A DNA stretch of 64,000 nucleotides, taken from positions 1-64,000 of the IMG/VR virus record IMGVR_UViG_3300042887_003321, one strand, 5' to 3'. Position numbers and translations under genes: made by a program. A model generated the notes under the pieces. That model was not told the DNA's origin. It ran no database searches and saw nothing but the letters and a program-made list of their open reading frames with translations. The stretch comes from a virus. Shown here in pieces: positions 15,979-24,576 of this stretch; within the stretch, counting starts at the first letter, position 1, and each line of letters begins with the position of its first letter.

Positions 15979-16809
15979 TTAAATACCTTTTAATTCGTTT
16001 AATAATTGGTGATATCTTAAAAGACCTAATGCCTGATTTTCAGATACAATTTTAGAATTTGATAAGCCATCAATTAAATTGACAACTTCTTTAAGTTTTA
16101 TAGTGGAAACTTTATCTGAAATTTTTATTTTGGAAAATTCTTTTTTAAGCTTTTCACTTTCTCTTAAAATAAACCTTTTTAGGTTATCTGAATTATCAAC
16201 ATTGTTAATATAGTTTCTAAGTACCGATTTTTGCTCGGTAGTTAAACCCTTATATTTTTCATTAAATTTATCAACTAAAAATTTGTATGCTAATAATCTT
16301 ACATCTTTTGATTCATTTACATATTCACTATTTATCTCAAGCTCAGCTTTGGGTTTTTTTGTTACATTTTCTAATATAACATTTTTACATTCAACCCATT
16401 CTTTTGGAGATGTACCTTCACCATTTTCAAACAATTTGTAAATAGATGCAAGGGATTTGTAATTGGATACTCTATATTTGAAAAAATCGTTTGTAGTAAA
16501 GCGTTCATTAATTGTTTTAATTAAATTATACTTCTCACGCTTCAATACACCATCATTTAATTTTTTTCTTTCCGATAAAACAATATTTAAAAACTCTTGT
16601 GCTTTATAAGAATTATCAAAGTTTTCTTTTACTAAATACTGATATAGTTTTAGTTCTTTATTTAGTTCACTTCCAGTTTTAAAGTGTTTTTTAATGATAG
16701 AAAGGGCAGGTGAGTTCTTTTCGTTCAATGTATCAGATGCGATTTGTCTGACCAATAGTTCAAACAAAACGCCTGTATTTTTAAATTTTGAATGCCTAAG
16801 TTTATTCAT
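15979..16809 (-). CDS. Conserved T4-like head-region protein of unknown function
   Basis: A 276-residue, helix-rich, Lys/Asn-rich protein. The opening LRHSKFKNTGVLFELLVRQI followed by ASDTLNEKNSPALSIIKKHF is an arrangement I recognise from proteins beside the portal gene in marine T4-like phages, but no function is established. The C-terminal half (YKFLVDKFNEKYKGLTTEQK) is also helical. Its constant place between gp20 and gp21 suggests a role in prohead core or portal assembly. The start is 47 bases after the portal stop with a TATTTAT core between. Confidence 0.75.
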   Translation of the reverse strand: MNKLRHSKFKNTGVLFELLVRQIASDTLNEKNSPALSIIKKHFKTGSELNKELKLYQYLVKENFDNSYKAQEFLNIVLSERKKLNDGVLKREKYNLIKTINERFTTNDFFKYRVSNYKSLASIYKLFENGEGTSPKEWVECKNVILENVTKKPKAELEINSEYVNESKDVRLLAYKFLVDKFNEKYKGLTTEQKSVLRNYINNVDNSDNLKRFILRESEKLKKEFSKIKISDKVSTIKLKEVVNLIDGLSNSKIVSENQALGLLRYHQLLNELKGI

Positions 16810-16837
16810 TTTTGTTTTTACCCCTATATATCATTTA

Positions 16838-16844
16838 ATAAATA
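16838..16844 (-). promoter_or_regulatory. TATTTAT core motif before 276-aa gene
   Basis: Coding strand AGTATATTTATTAAATGATA, 28 nt before the ATG at 16809 and 12 nt past the portal stop. Confidence 0.4.
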
Positions 16845-16856
16845 TACTAAAATTGA

Positions 16857-18770
16857 TTAAACCATATCATTTAGTATGTTTTTCTCATCTAACATACCAA
16901 CTTCATTAACTTCATCATCAGTTGAAAGCGATTCAATTATCATTTTTTTGGTTTTAATTTTTGATTTTTGCAAACTTGCTTTCAATTGTACACCTTCAAT
17001 TGATAATGGCGATTTTCTATAATTGTGATATGTTGATTCAGGTGATATATTTTTTTCATATCCCAATGGGTTTCTTCCAAAGTTACTTTCATCCGTTCCA
17101 GTTGTACTTCCCTTTTGTGGAGCACCTGCGCCAGGAAACCCACCTTCAGGTGAACCACCCTCAGGTCCTACTTCACCATTTGTTGGAGCGGGTGCTTGTT
17201 GCCCACCACCTTCAGCGGATTGTTGAGATACAACAGCCATATCATGTGGTGTTCCAAATGATTCACCTGTTTTGACTGGGTCATTACCTTCATTTTCAAT
17301 TTGATTCTGTCTAAACCCTAACTTCAAATCATCAATAACTTTTTGTTGTTCAGCTTTCCACTCATCATCGGACATATTAAATATATTCTTATATATCCAC
17401 TCTTGTGATAGTAATTTTGATGTTTTAATATCGCTTGCCAATCTAACATTCTCAACCCATAATGCAACTTTTTCTTGCTGATAAACAATTGATGGTGGGG
17501 TTAGTTCTAACCAAAAGTTTGCTAAATCCTCATTCTCATACCCTTGAGCGTAAAGATGGATAATTGCTATTTTGGTTAATTCCGATAAAACGATTTTTTG
17601 TACTCTTTCAATACTTCGTGCAAAACGAATATCTTGTTGTGCAAGTGTTGCTTTACCGTCCACACCCTCTTCATATCCAATAAATGCTTTTGGAACTTTA
17701 AGAGCGGCCATCATTCGGTTTTTTAAATAATTTATATCTTCAATCCCCGTAAATTCCATACCACTTAAAGTATCAATTTGAGTACCAGACTGACCACCTC
17801 TGACGGGTAAGTAATAATCTTCTAACATATTTTGAATGTTGAATTTAAGATTATAATCTCCAGTTTGTTGGTCTACATAAGGAATTTTTTTCATTTGGTC
17901 AATAATATTTCTAATGTGCTGGTCAACCTCATTTGGTGGAATATTACCAACATCAATTTTAAAGACCCTCTTTTCAGGTGCTCTCATAATACGATGAATT
18001 AACATCGCATCTTCCATAAGGGTTAATTGCTTCCAAGTTTTTCTTGCAGGCTCTAAAAGTGAACGGCCGTATGGTAAAAAGTTTGTATCTGAAAATAATC
18101 TAAAATGTGCTATTTTATAAAACGGAATATAATTATGAAAATCATTTTGAGATTTTTGGTAATTAAATCCTGTAGCACCACCACCAAAGGTTGTCATTTT
18201 AAAACGAACTTCAAATGGATTATCTTCGTTAAACCCTTCTTCTCTCTCAACCTCATATGCTGATATGGGTGATACATTTACAATTCCAACACCCTCTTCT
18301 ATATCCAAATTTAAATAATAATCACCATATTTGTTCATCCCCCTAATCCATGCCCATAAATTAAATTCAATATTTAAAACATCGTAAAAAAGGTTGTGTA
18401 GTATTTTTTTGATATTTTCATCATCGGAGTTAATTCGTAAAACATCGCCTACATCGTTTTTAAGAGTGCACTCATCCGAATATATATCTAACACCGATGC
18501 GATAATTGAATCTTTATCCATTGCTTCATAATCGGTATATAGCTCTAATCTATTGGATGAATAATTGTATTGGTTATTGTATGTTTCCCAATTTTGACGG
18601 GTACTATGCAATCTACCAAATCTATCGTAGTAAGATGTTCCTTTTATGTTACCTTGTGATTGTAATCTTTGTGTGTCAATTGCACGGGTCTTACCCTTAC
18701 CAATTCTCCTTATAACAACTTGCGTTGAAAAAAGTCTTTGCAATCTACCGAATAATGATTTATCTGCCAT
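16857..18770 (-). CDS. gp20: Portal protein (gp20-like)
   Basis: A 637-residue portal protein (T4 gp20 is 524). Family signatures are YEAMDKDSIIASVLDIYSDE, then MNKYGDYYLNLDIEEGVGIV, FLPYGRSLLEPARKTWKQLT, LMEDAMLIHRIMRAPEKRVF and VPKAFIGYEEGVDGKATLAQ. Twelve copies form the ring at one capsid vertex through which DNA enters and leaves. The C-terminal 130 residues are a Gly/Pro/Gln-rich extension (about 505-560) plus a basic tail, longer than in T4. Only 19 bases, almost wholly two overlapping TATTTAT motifs, separate it from the terminase gene. Confidence 0.93.
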   Translation of the reverse strand: MADKSLFGRLQRLFSTQVVIRRIGKGKTRAIDTQRLQSQGNIKGTSYYDRFGRLHSTRQNWETYNNQYNYSSNRLELYTDYEAMDKDSIIASVLDIYSDECTLKNDVGDVLRINSDDENIKKILHNLFYDVLNIEFNLWAWIRGMNKYGDYYLNLDIEEGVGIVNVSPISAYEVEREEGFNEDNPFEVRFKMTTFGGGATGFNYQKSQNDFHNYIPFYKIAHFRLFSDTNFLPYGRSLLEPARKTWKQLTLMEDAMLIHRIMRAPEKRVFKIDVGNIPPNEVDQHIRNIIDQMKKIPYVDQQTGDYNLKFNIQNMLEDYYLPVRGGQSGTQIDTLSGMEFTGIEDINYLKNRMMAALKVPKAFIGYEEGVDGKATLAQQDIRFARSIERVQKIVLSELTKIAIIHLYAQGYENEDLANFWLELTPPSIVYQQEKVALWVENVRLASDIKTSKLLSQEWIYKNIFNMSDDEWKAEQQKVIDDLKLGFRQNQIENEGNDPVKTGESFGTPHDMAVVSQQSAEGGGQQAPAPTNGEVGPEGGSPEGGFPGAGAPQKGSTTGTDESNFGRNPLGYEKNISPESTYHNYRKSPLSIEGVQLKASLQKSKIKTKKMIIESLSTDDEVNEVGMLDEKNILNDMV

Positions 18771-18773
18771 AAA

Positions 18774-18786
18774 TATAAATATAAAT
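18774..18786 (-). promoter_or_regulatory. Overlapping TATTTATA motifs abutting the portal ATG
   Basis: The 19-base gap between gp17 and gp20 reads, on the coding strand, AAAATTTATATTTATATTT followed directly by ATG. The downstream copy (18774-18781) ends three bases from the start codon. A promoter here would give a leaderless or internally started portal mRNA, so another role such as RNA processing must be considered. Confidence 0.4.
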
Positions 18787-18789
18787 TTT

Positions 18790-20376
18790 TTACAATAACC
18801 AACTCAAGTCAACATCGTTACCACGAACATCCTTCATCAAGTACGGGTTTTGTGTTTGATTTCTGCTTGAAAATACTCCTGTCTGAGTTGAAGATATTTT
18901 AGTAATATGTGTTAATGCACTTCGGGTTAAATCCATCCCCTGCTGTCTTAATTTAAGAGCCGTATCTCTCACCCAAAGACCTGTAGAAAAGGATATAACC
19001 AAGTCATCATTGTAACCTCGTTGTGCTTCTGCTTTTGGCCCATTCCAAATAAACACAAACAATTCATCTAATAACCTTTTAGAACGAATTATGGGAGATT
19101 TCTCTCTCATATAAGTATCTAACTTTGATATAATTAATGGACGGGTTTTTTGTGTTATTGAAAACCCTGGCACCATATCTTCTTTTTGTTTTAAATCCCA
19201 CCCACGCCTTAAGTGGATGTCCTCATCTACATACCCCAACTCTCTATACGAATAGTAAAGGTTTTGATAATTACGGTCAATGGCTTCTTGAATTACCGCC
19301 CACCCAATGTTTGCGTTTTCAATTACCAAAAGAGCGTTGTTCCACTCCGTTGCAACTGATGTTAGAAAAGCCCCATATTGTTTTGTTTCTATCTTACCCC
19401 TATACTCTGCTACCTGTTCAATTCTTTCAACATCTATGACATGAAATGCGGAATAGTCTGCACCATCACCCCTAGCAACGTCGGCAACAACAATATAGTT
19501 TTTTTCATAGTTTGGGTAATCCCATATCCAATAATTCGCATCAAACCCGCGCTTTTCAACGGGTTCGGTAATATGGGTTTCACTATACCACTCTAACACA
19601 CTACCATCAACAACGGTGTAACCTGATGATATAAAGTCGGTATCACATTCTTGTGCAGCACCTTTCTCACCCAATAATCGGGTTTGTTCATCTCTCCATC
19701 GTTGATTTCTTTCGGGGTGAACTGTCCAATGTAATCTTGTTGGATGCCATTTATCACCTTGCTCACCCTGCAACCAAACTTTATGAAAGAAATTACCTAC
19801 ACCATTTGGTGTTGAAAGAACGATAGCACCACCACCAGTTGAAAGTGTTGATTGTGCTGATAACCATATCTCTTCAATACCTTTGATAAATGCAGCCTCA
19901 TCAATAATCAATAATGAAAGTGCTTCAGAACGGCCTGCTGTTTCAGTTGCAGAAACTGCTTTAATCTGAGAACCATTCTTTAATCTAAGTGATAATTTGT
20001 TATCTTCTGCCGCAGGGACTTTTAACCAACTTGGTAGGTTATCATACATAAACCTAACTTTGGTTACAAGGTTTTTTGCTACATCCTGTGTGGTGGCAAT
20101 TACAAGTATGTTCTTATCTCTATGAAACAACATTAACCAAGTAGCATATCCAGCACTAATAGTGGATATACCTAATTGGCGTGATTTAAGAATAACATTG
20201 AAACGATGTTCTTTAAAACTATCAATCAATCCCTCTTGGAAATCATAAAGATTAAATAGTATTTTCCCTCTATGGGGATGTTGTATGTAACAGTATTTTT
20301 TAAAAAAATATACCGGGTCTTTTGCACACTTTACATACTCATCGGATATTAATTCCTTTAAAGTTTTAGTAGCCAT
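18790..20376 (-). CDS. gp17: Terminase large subunit (gp17-like)
   Basis: A 528-residue packaging motor. The ATPase half has the adenine-binding YDFQ region, a Walker A-like SRQLGIST (residues 65-72), Walker B LLIIDEAAF (D159, E160) and the coupling motif STPNGVGNFF. The nuclease half has VVADVARGDGADYSAFHVID, LVIENANIG and GYNDDLVISFS, giving the acidic metal-binding residues. In T4 the P-loop is SRQLGKTT; here Ile replaces the Lys, a variation tolerated in some T4-like terminases. No small terminase subunit was recognised nearby. It precedes the portal gene, its docking partner. Confidence 0.94.
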   Translation of the reverse strand: MATKTLKELISDEYVKCAKDPVYFFKKYCYIQHPHRGKILFNLYDFQEGLIDSFKEHRFNVILKSRQLGISTISAGYATWLMLFHRDKNILVIATTQDVAKNLVTKVRFMYDNLPSWLKVPAAEDNKLSLRLKNGSQIKAVSATETAGRSEALSLLIIDEAAFIKGIEEIWLSAQSTLSTGGGAIVLSTPNGVGNFFHKVWLQGEQGDKWHPTRLHWTVHPERNQRWRDEQTRLLGEKGAAQECDTDFISSGYTVVDGSVLEWYSETHITEPVEKRGFDANYWIWDYPNYEKNYIVVADVARGDGADYSAFHVIDVERIEQVAEYRGKIETKQYGAFLTSVATEWNNALLVIENANIGWAVIQEAIDRNYQNLYYSYRELGYVDEDIHLRRGWDLKQKEDMVPGFSITQKTRPLIISKLDTYMREKSPIIRSKRLLDELFVFIWNGPKAEAQRGYNDDLVISFSTGLWVRDTALKLRQQGMDLTRSALTHITKISSTQTGVFSSRNQTQNPYLMKDVRGNDVDLSWLL

Positions 20377-20380
20377 TAGT

Positions 20381-20983
20381 TTATTTACTTATTTGCCAAT
20401 AAATCTTTCCCGTAAAGTTTGGACTTAGTTGATTATCTATCCCAGCACCGATTGCAAATGCCTTTCTTTTTTTGGTTCTGATTAATAATTCACCATTAGC
20501 AATCATATAATTTCTACTCCCCACGAAACCACCACCCAAATAGATTTCTCTTTTGTTTATTAAAATACTATGAGTAACAGTCTTAGTAGGAATAACAACA
20601 TTTGTTATAGATTGGCGTGATTGAATTTGATTTTGTGAAATTGTATCTTTTAATACTACATATCCAAATGTATCTACTGCAATGGTGTCCTGATAATAAT
20701 ATTTTGAATAGTAATCTGTTAAAAGAGCCATTGTATCAATTGGTTCGGTTTGATTTACTATAAAACTATCAATATCAATTACAACTCTATCTTGCCATTT
20801 CGGCACATAAACTTTTGATTCATTGGTAATAGTATCGTATTTGTATGCCACCGTTGTTATGGTGTCTATGGTAGGTTCGTTGTTAAAAATTCCTTTAACA
20901 AAGCCCATAGGTAATTTATCCCTAAGTAAAAATAGGGCAATTAATACTACTATTACTAGTCCAAAAATTTTAGATATTTTCAT
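20381..20983 (-). CDS. Single-span membrane protein with beta-rich exported domain
   Basis: A 200-residue protein if started at the ATG at 20981-20983; a longer in-frame extension back to 21082 is possible but would overlap most of the upstream C-terminus. It begins with a basic stretch and one membrane segment (IFGLVIVVLIALFLLRDKLP). A polar exported domain follows. The end (IYLGGGFVGSRNYMIANGEL; AFAIGAGIDNQLSPNFTGKI) has the alternating pattern of outer-membrane beta strands. Its ATG lies 14 bases inside the upstream gene. A function in the cell envelope or lysis is possible; no spanin or holin signature was confirmed. Confidence 0.65.
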   Translation of the reverse strand: MKISKIFGLVIVVLIALFLLRDKLPMGFVKGIFNNEPTIDTITTVAYKYDTITNESKVYVPKWQDRVVIDIDSFIVNQTEPIDTMALLTDYYSKYYYQDTIAVDTFGYVVLKDTISQNQIQSRQSITNVVIPTKTVTHSILINKREIYLGGGFVGSRNYMIANGELLIRTKKRKAFAIGAGIDNQLSPNFTGKIYWQISK

Positions 20984-21278
20984 TGTTCTTCTTCTGCTTT
21001 TTTTGTTTCGCTCTGTAGTTATTTCTTCTTTTTGGTTTTGGTTTTTGTTCAACAACAGCTTCGGCTTTAGGTTCTTCGGCAACAGGTGTTGCTTTTTTAG
21101 CTTCAGCTTTTAGCTCCTCAGCGATTGCTCCTACCCCCGTTGGTGATAATGCACCAACATATCTTACCGATGATGAAAAAATTGATTCTTCTGGATATGG
21201 ATGTATCACTGTTTCAACCTTCTTTGGTTCGGTTTTTTGACCAAAAATTAAACGAAATAATCTTTTTAAAATGTTCAT
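20970..21278 (-). CDS. Small Ala/Lys-rich protein with hydrophobic N-terminus
   Basis: A 102-residue protein: short hydrophobic N-terminus (MNILKRLFRLIFGQK), a middle HPYPEESIFSSSVRYVGALS, then an Ala/Glu/Pro-rich stretch and a strongly basic tail (KPKPKRRNNYRAKQKKQKK). It has a strong AGGAGG ribosome site. No family was recognised. The basic low-complexity end suggests nucleic-acid or membrane-surface binding. It is overlapped by and probably co-expressed with the membrane protein that follows. Confidence 0.6.
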   Translation of the reverse strand: MNILKRLFRLIFGQKTEPKKVETVIHPYPEESIFSSSVRYVGALSPTGVGAIAEELKAEAKKATPVAEEPKAEAVVEQKPKPKRRNNYRAKQKKQKKNNENI

Positions 21279-21296
21279 AACTTTTCCTCCTATTTT

Positions 21297-21304
21297 TATA
21301 AATA
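21297..21304 (-). promoter_or_regulatory. TATTTATA boundary motif before 102-aa gene
   Basis: Coding strand CAATATTTATAAAAATAGGAGG, 18 nt before the ATG at 21278, abutting the ribosome site. Confidence 0.4.
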
Positions 21305-21319
21305 TTGATTTTAATTTTA

Positions 21320-22255
21320 TTAAAGTAATTTTGATATTAAATACGATGCTTTATCAATTAACAACCGATTGTATGGGCTGGATGTTATTATTGGTAATGC
21401 GTTTACAATATCCATTTTTGATTTTATATACATCTTTGATTTAGGGTCATTTTCAAACTTTTTAGCACCCCAAAGGTGATATATTGATTGATTCAATAGT
21501 TTATGAGCATCTTCTGATTCGGAATCTAAATCAAATGTATAAAAAGATTGATTGGTATAAACTACAGGCACCAATGCTTTTGTTTTAATTTTTTTTAATT
21601 GTTTTGAAAGTGCTGCCAAAAACCATTGCTCCATTATTATTTGCGGCGATGAGTCAGCATACAATAACTCTTTTTCTTTTGTCATATTTTTTACTTCACC
21701 ACTTGCCCCCAATACAAATTCAAAGTATTGAGTTACATATTCTGTCTTAAATTTTTCATCGAACATTCCAACAACAGCACAATTCATTGGAAAAGAATCT
21801 TTAAAAGAAATTATTCGTTTTTTATCCCATTTCCAATTATCTGAATGTTCTATATCCAATGGATTACCATATGTGGTTGGTGATTCTCTATGAAGATATA
21901 ATAAATCACATCCAACCGATTCTTTCTTTAAATTTTTATACAAAACCAAATCAGTATCATAGACAACAAATGGAGTTTTTAATTTTGACATTGCCCATAT
22001 TTTTGGAGATGCCCAAAAGTTGGGTGATACTTTATCGTATGGATAATCATCAAAATAATCAGTAATAACCCCATCGTAAAGTGGAGTTATATTCCAACTA
22101 TCGTAAAATTCTTTTGATTTTTTATCGGTTATTAAATAAAGTGGTGTATCAGCATTATGAGTTTTGTGAACAATACACGAATACATCTGAACTAATAACT
22201 CAAAAGAGCCGGGCGGTCTATTTTCATTAACCAAAAAGACATGGTATGAATTCAT
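21320..22255 (-). CDS. Putative glycosyltransferase (GT-A-like)
   Basis: A 311-residue protein. The N-terminal part resembles GT-A glycosyltransferases: strand and helix around VQMYSCIVHKTHNADTPLYL, then WASPKIWAMSKLKTPFVVYD and a D-T-D at residues 100-102 followed by LVL, in the place of the metal-binding DxD. QIIMEQWFLAALSKQLKKIK and IYHLWGAKKF near the end fit the family. The likely reaction is sugar transfer from a nucleotide sugar to a phage protein, modified DNA base or host surface; the acceptor is unknown. No ribosome site is obvious. Assignment is from motif pattern only. Confidence 0.6.
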   Translation of the reverse strand: MNSYHVFLVNENRPPGSFELLVQMYSCIVHKTHNADTPLYLITDKKSKEFYDSWNITPLYDGVITDYFDDYPYDKVSPNFWASPKIWAMSKLKTPFVVYDTDLVLYKNLKKESVGCDLLYLHRESPTTYGNPLDIEHSDNWKWDKKRIISFKDSFPMNCAVVGMFDEKFKTEYVTQYFEFVLGASGEVKNMTKEKELLYADSSPQIIMEQWFLAALSKQLKKIKTKALVPVVYTNQSFYTFDLDSESEDAHKLLNQSIYHLWGAKKFENDPKSKMYIKSKMDIVNALPIITSSPYNRLLIDKASYLISKLL

Positions 22256-22270
22256 CGTAACTTATTTATA

Positions 22271-22277
22271 ATAAATA
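22271..22277 (-). promoter_or_regulatory. TATTTAT core motif before glycosyltransferase-like gene
   Basis: Coding strand TCTATATTTATTATAAATAAG, 15 nt before the ATG at 22255 and 15 nt past the cupin stop. Confidence 0.4.
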
Positions 22278-22292
22278 TAGAATTGATATCTA

Positions 22293-22562
22293 TTAATTCA
22301 ATAATTTGATATTTACTTCAAGTGGCGTATTTCCACGTATGATTCTATGATAAGTTTCTTTTTTAATTTTAAATTTATCACCAGGCTTTAATTCAATTGG
22401 TAGTTGATTATCAGATTGAAACATCCACCCATTACCACTTACAACTTCTACTAACCTATCTTCCCTATCTCTATGCCACACCAATTCTGAATTATCTACA
22501 TTTGGTTTAAATACCCTACGAAGATTATTTTGTGACCTGACTTCAGAATAAGGTCTTTTCAT
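22293..22562 (-). CDS. Small cupin-like protein
   Basis: An 89-residue protein with a one-barrel cupin pattern: VWHRDREDRLVEVVSGNGW (residues 28-46) as motif 1, and ELKPGDKFKIKKETYHRIIR (57-76) as motif 2, with His30 and His73 as possible metal ligands. Similar tiny cupins occur in T4-like marine phages. Reaction and ligand are unknown; a non-enzymatic sugar- or metal-binding role is as likely as catalysis. It begins one base after the stop of the 484-aa gene, so it is translated with it. Confidence 0.75.
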   Translation of the reverse strand: MKRPYSEVRSQNNLRRVFKPNVDNSELVWHRDREDRLVEVVSGNGWMFQSDNQLPIELKPGDKFKIKKETYHRIIRGNTPLEVNIKLLN

Positions 22563-22563
22563 A

Positions 22564-24018
22564 TTACCAATATGAGTTTATATCCTCACCACCACCGATT
22601 TTAGACCAATGACGGGGTAGGTTGCAAGACCAATAACCTGGCGATGTTTTATCGGTTTTTTCAGGACAGTTATGTCTATCTGAAAACGCTTTCCTTGCCT
22701 CTGGGTCATTTATTTTCGCAGTTAATCCACCCTTTACATCCCCAAAGGTTACTTTTCTGATGTTATCACTTGATGGGTCTTTTACATATACCACATACTT
22801 TTTACCTTCATCTGGATTTCTTTTTGGTGAATTTAATTCTACTTCCCTTTCCTGATACTCTGCTTCAGCCAACATTGGGAAATCTAATAAAACTTTCTTA
22901 CCCTCATACACTGCAACCTTACCCAAATCAGAATCTAAAAACCATTCATCACTTTCGTTCATCGGCATGAACTGACCTTTTCTCCACAAGTTCCTACACT
23001 CATTTACTAACTTAAAAAATTTGGGAGAACCATATCTAAACACATTTTCAGAAAGTGGTTTTTTATTTTTCAAATGCCATTCCAACCCTTCACTAATTCT
23101 TTTCTTACTCTCACCCAAAGGATTACCATTTACATTCAACTCACCATTCAAATAATGTTTTGCATTTACCATCAACTCTTTTGCACGAACAATATCAGAT
23201 TGCCACCAATGAGGAAAATCAATCTCTTCATCGGATTTATCAAATTGATTTAACATTTCATAAAGTTCTTTTGCGTATTTTGCAATACGAAACAAATCAG
23301 CTTTTAACATATTAGGTTCATCATCCTGGTGCCCTACATCAATATCTTCAGTTAAACTTTTTAACTTTTTTAATTTAGTTGTTAAATCGGCCATATTTTT
23401 TAAATGGGCCTTTTGTGCGGCAGTTCTTTTATTTTGAGGTATCTTACTATAAGCAGCAGTATCTTTAGCATTATCTTTTAATGTTTTCTGAATACTTAAC
23501 ATTTCCTTTTTTTGTGCTGCTTGTTCTTTACCAGCTTTTTTAACGGATGATGTACCAGGTTCATCATCATCATCAACTTCGGTTATTACAGGATATTTTT
23601 TTCCGTTGAATTCAAACTCTTTTAATCCTTCTTTTCTTGCATTATAAAGCGCTCCAGTGAATGCATTACCTTCATTTATATTATCTTGTGCAAGAATTTG
23701 AATATCTTTTATATCACCCACAAATGGGCCTTGAAGGGTTCTGATGGTTACTTTATTACCCTGAATTTTTAGAACCATCCCAGTTTTATTTTTTGATTTA
23801 AAGTGAACAAAATCACCAACTTCAAATCCTAAATTTTGTTTGGCTTCATCTACAGATTCTTCGGTTTTCCAACCACCACCTGCTGCTTTATATTGTTTTG
23901 CAGCCCAACCGTTGGCGTAGGCACTTGGGTAAACGTCAAACTTTTTCTTTGCTTGAGATTTATAATAAGACCATTTTGCTGGGTCTGTTGGAACATTCTT
24001 TTCTACTATTAATTTCAT
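22564..24018 (-). CDS. Modular head-associated (poly)protein
   Basis: A 484-residue chain of small modules. After MKLIVEKNVPTDPAKWSYYK comes a DUF5872-like piece (KFDVYPSAYANGWAAKQYKA) ending at EESVDEA. A KOW-like barrel follows (VGDFVHFKSKNKTGMVLKIQ), then an EGNAF domain after INEG and a Lys/Ala-rich linker. Next is a helical domain (NMLKADLFRIAKYAKELYEM; EIDFPHWWQSDIVRAKELMV), an EGLEWHLKNKKPLSENVFRY module and a terminal domain with KKYVVYVKDPSSDNIRKVTF and DKTSPGYWSCNLPRHW. Several borders have hydrophobic-x-Glu sites (ESVDEA, NINEG, RISEG, MLAEAE). It shares modules with the 496- and 106-aa proteins, so all may be processed head proteins. No catalytic motif was seen. Confidence 0.7.
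   Translation of the reverse strand: MKLIVEKNVPTDPAKWSYYKSQAKKKFDVYPSAYANGWAAKQYKAAGGGWKTEESVDEAKQNLGFEVGDFVHFKSKNKTGMVLKIQGNKVTIRTLQGPFVGDIKDIQILAQDNINEGNAFTGALYNARKEGLKEFEFNGKKYPVITEVDDDDEPGTSSVKKAGKEQAAQKKEMLSIQKTLKDNAKDTAAYSKIPQNKRTAAQKAHLKNMADLTTKLKKLKSLTEDIDVGHQDDEPNMLKADLFRIAKYAKELYEMLNQFDKSDEEIDFPHWWQSDIVRAKELMVNAKHYLNGELNVNGNPLGESKKRISEGLEWHLKNKKPLSENVFRYGSPKFFKLVNECRNLWRKGQFMPMNESDEWFLDSDLGKVAVYEGKKVLLDFPMLAEAEYQEREVELNSPKRNPDEGKKYVVYVKDPSSDNIRKVTFGDVKGGLTAKINDPEARKAFSDRHNCPEKTDKTSPGYWSCNLPRHWSKIGGGEDINSYW
23578..23673 (-). repeat. EGNAF domain, third diverged copy
   Basis: Encodes EGNAFTGALYNARKEGLKEF followed by EFNGKKYPVI, aligning with the two EGNEF copies of the 496-aa protein (same Gly, Phe, Ala and GK-Y positions). 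Confidence 0.65.
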
Positions 24019-24031
24019 TTCTTACCTCAAA

Positions 24032-24550
24032 TTATGGAACATATTTTGGAATATTCATCTTAACAAATTGTTCAAAATCCTTTGGGTCCGGTCCATTTGC
24101 ACGAATTTCAAATCCTGTAAGGTTTTTGTTTCCTAAAATTAAATAACCTTTTGATGTTTCCCAATTTTCAGGTTTATCATCATCCATATTATCAAATTGA
24201 TTTGGTAGATAGGTAACTAACACATTAAATATAACATGATGTCCACCAACAATCGAACTCATTGTTGGTTTAACTGGGGTGTTCCCAACTCTGAATTTTC
24301 TAATCATTATCCCGTATCCTTTGCCGGGATTTTCGTATCTTCTAAACCAATTATCGGTTTCTAAACGATATATTGCGGTGTTGCTTGTAACTTTTCTCAT
24401 CAGGATTAACCTAACAGCTGTATCGTTATAAGAATCTCCTGGCTTATTTCTTAACTCTTTAACTGTAATATCAGTTGAATAAACCCCTTCGTTGGTTAAT
24501 TCGGATTTTACAGCTTTATTAATTAACTGCTTTAATTCGTTTAGTTTCAT
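24032..24550 (-). CDS. Unknown protein with N-terminal basic helix (possible capsid cargo)
   Basis: A 172-residue protein. Residues 1-22 form a basic amphipathic helix ending in an Asn-Glu-Gly site (MKLNELKQLINKAVKSELTN then EG). The remainder is a compact beta-rich domain (AVRLILMRKVTSNTAIYRLE; VGGHHVIFNVLVTYLPN; GYLILGNKNLTGFEIRANGP). No family was recognised. The same N-terminal design occurs in the next three upstream genes. By analogy with T4 internal proteins the helix could be a capsid-targeting sequence removed by gp21. Confidence 0.65.
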   Translation of the reverse strand: MKLNELKQLINKAVKSELTNEGVYSTDITVKELRNKPGDSYNDTAVRLILMRKVTSNTAIYRLETDNWFRRYENPGKGYGIMIRKFRVGNTPVKPTMSSIVGGHHVIFNVLVTYLPNQFDNMDDDKPENWETSKGYLILGNKNLTGFEIRANGPDPKDFEQFVKMNIPKYVP

Positions 24551-24576
24551 TGTTTGATTCCTTTTTGATTTACATT

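Noticed and set aside
18790-21278. Small terminase subunit (gp16)
   Set aside because: Neither small protein upstream of gp17 resembles gp16: both have a hydrophobic N-terminus and lack its coiled-coil pattern. It may be elsewhere in the genome.
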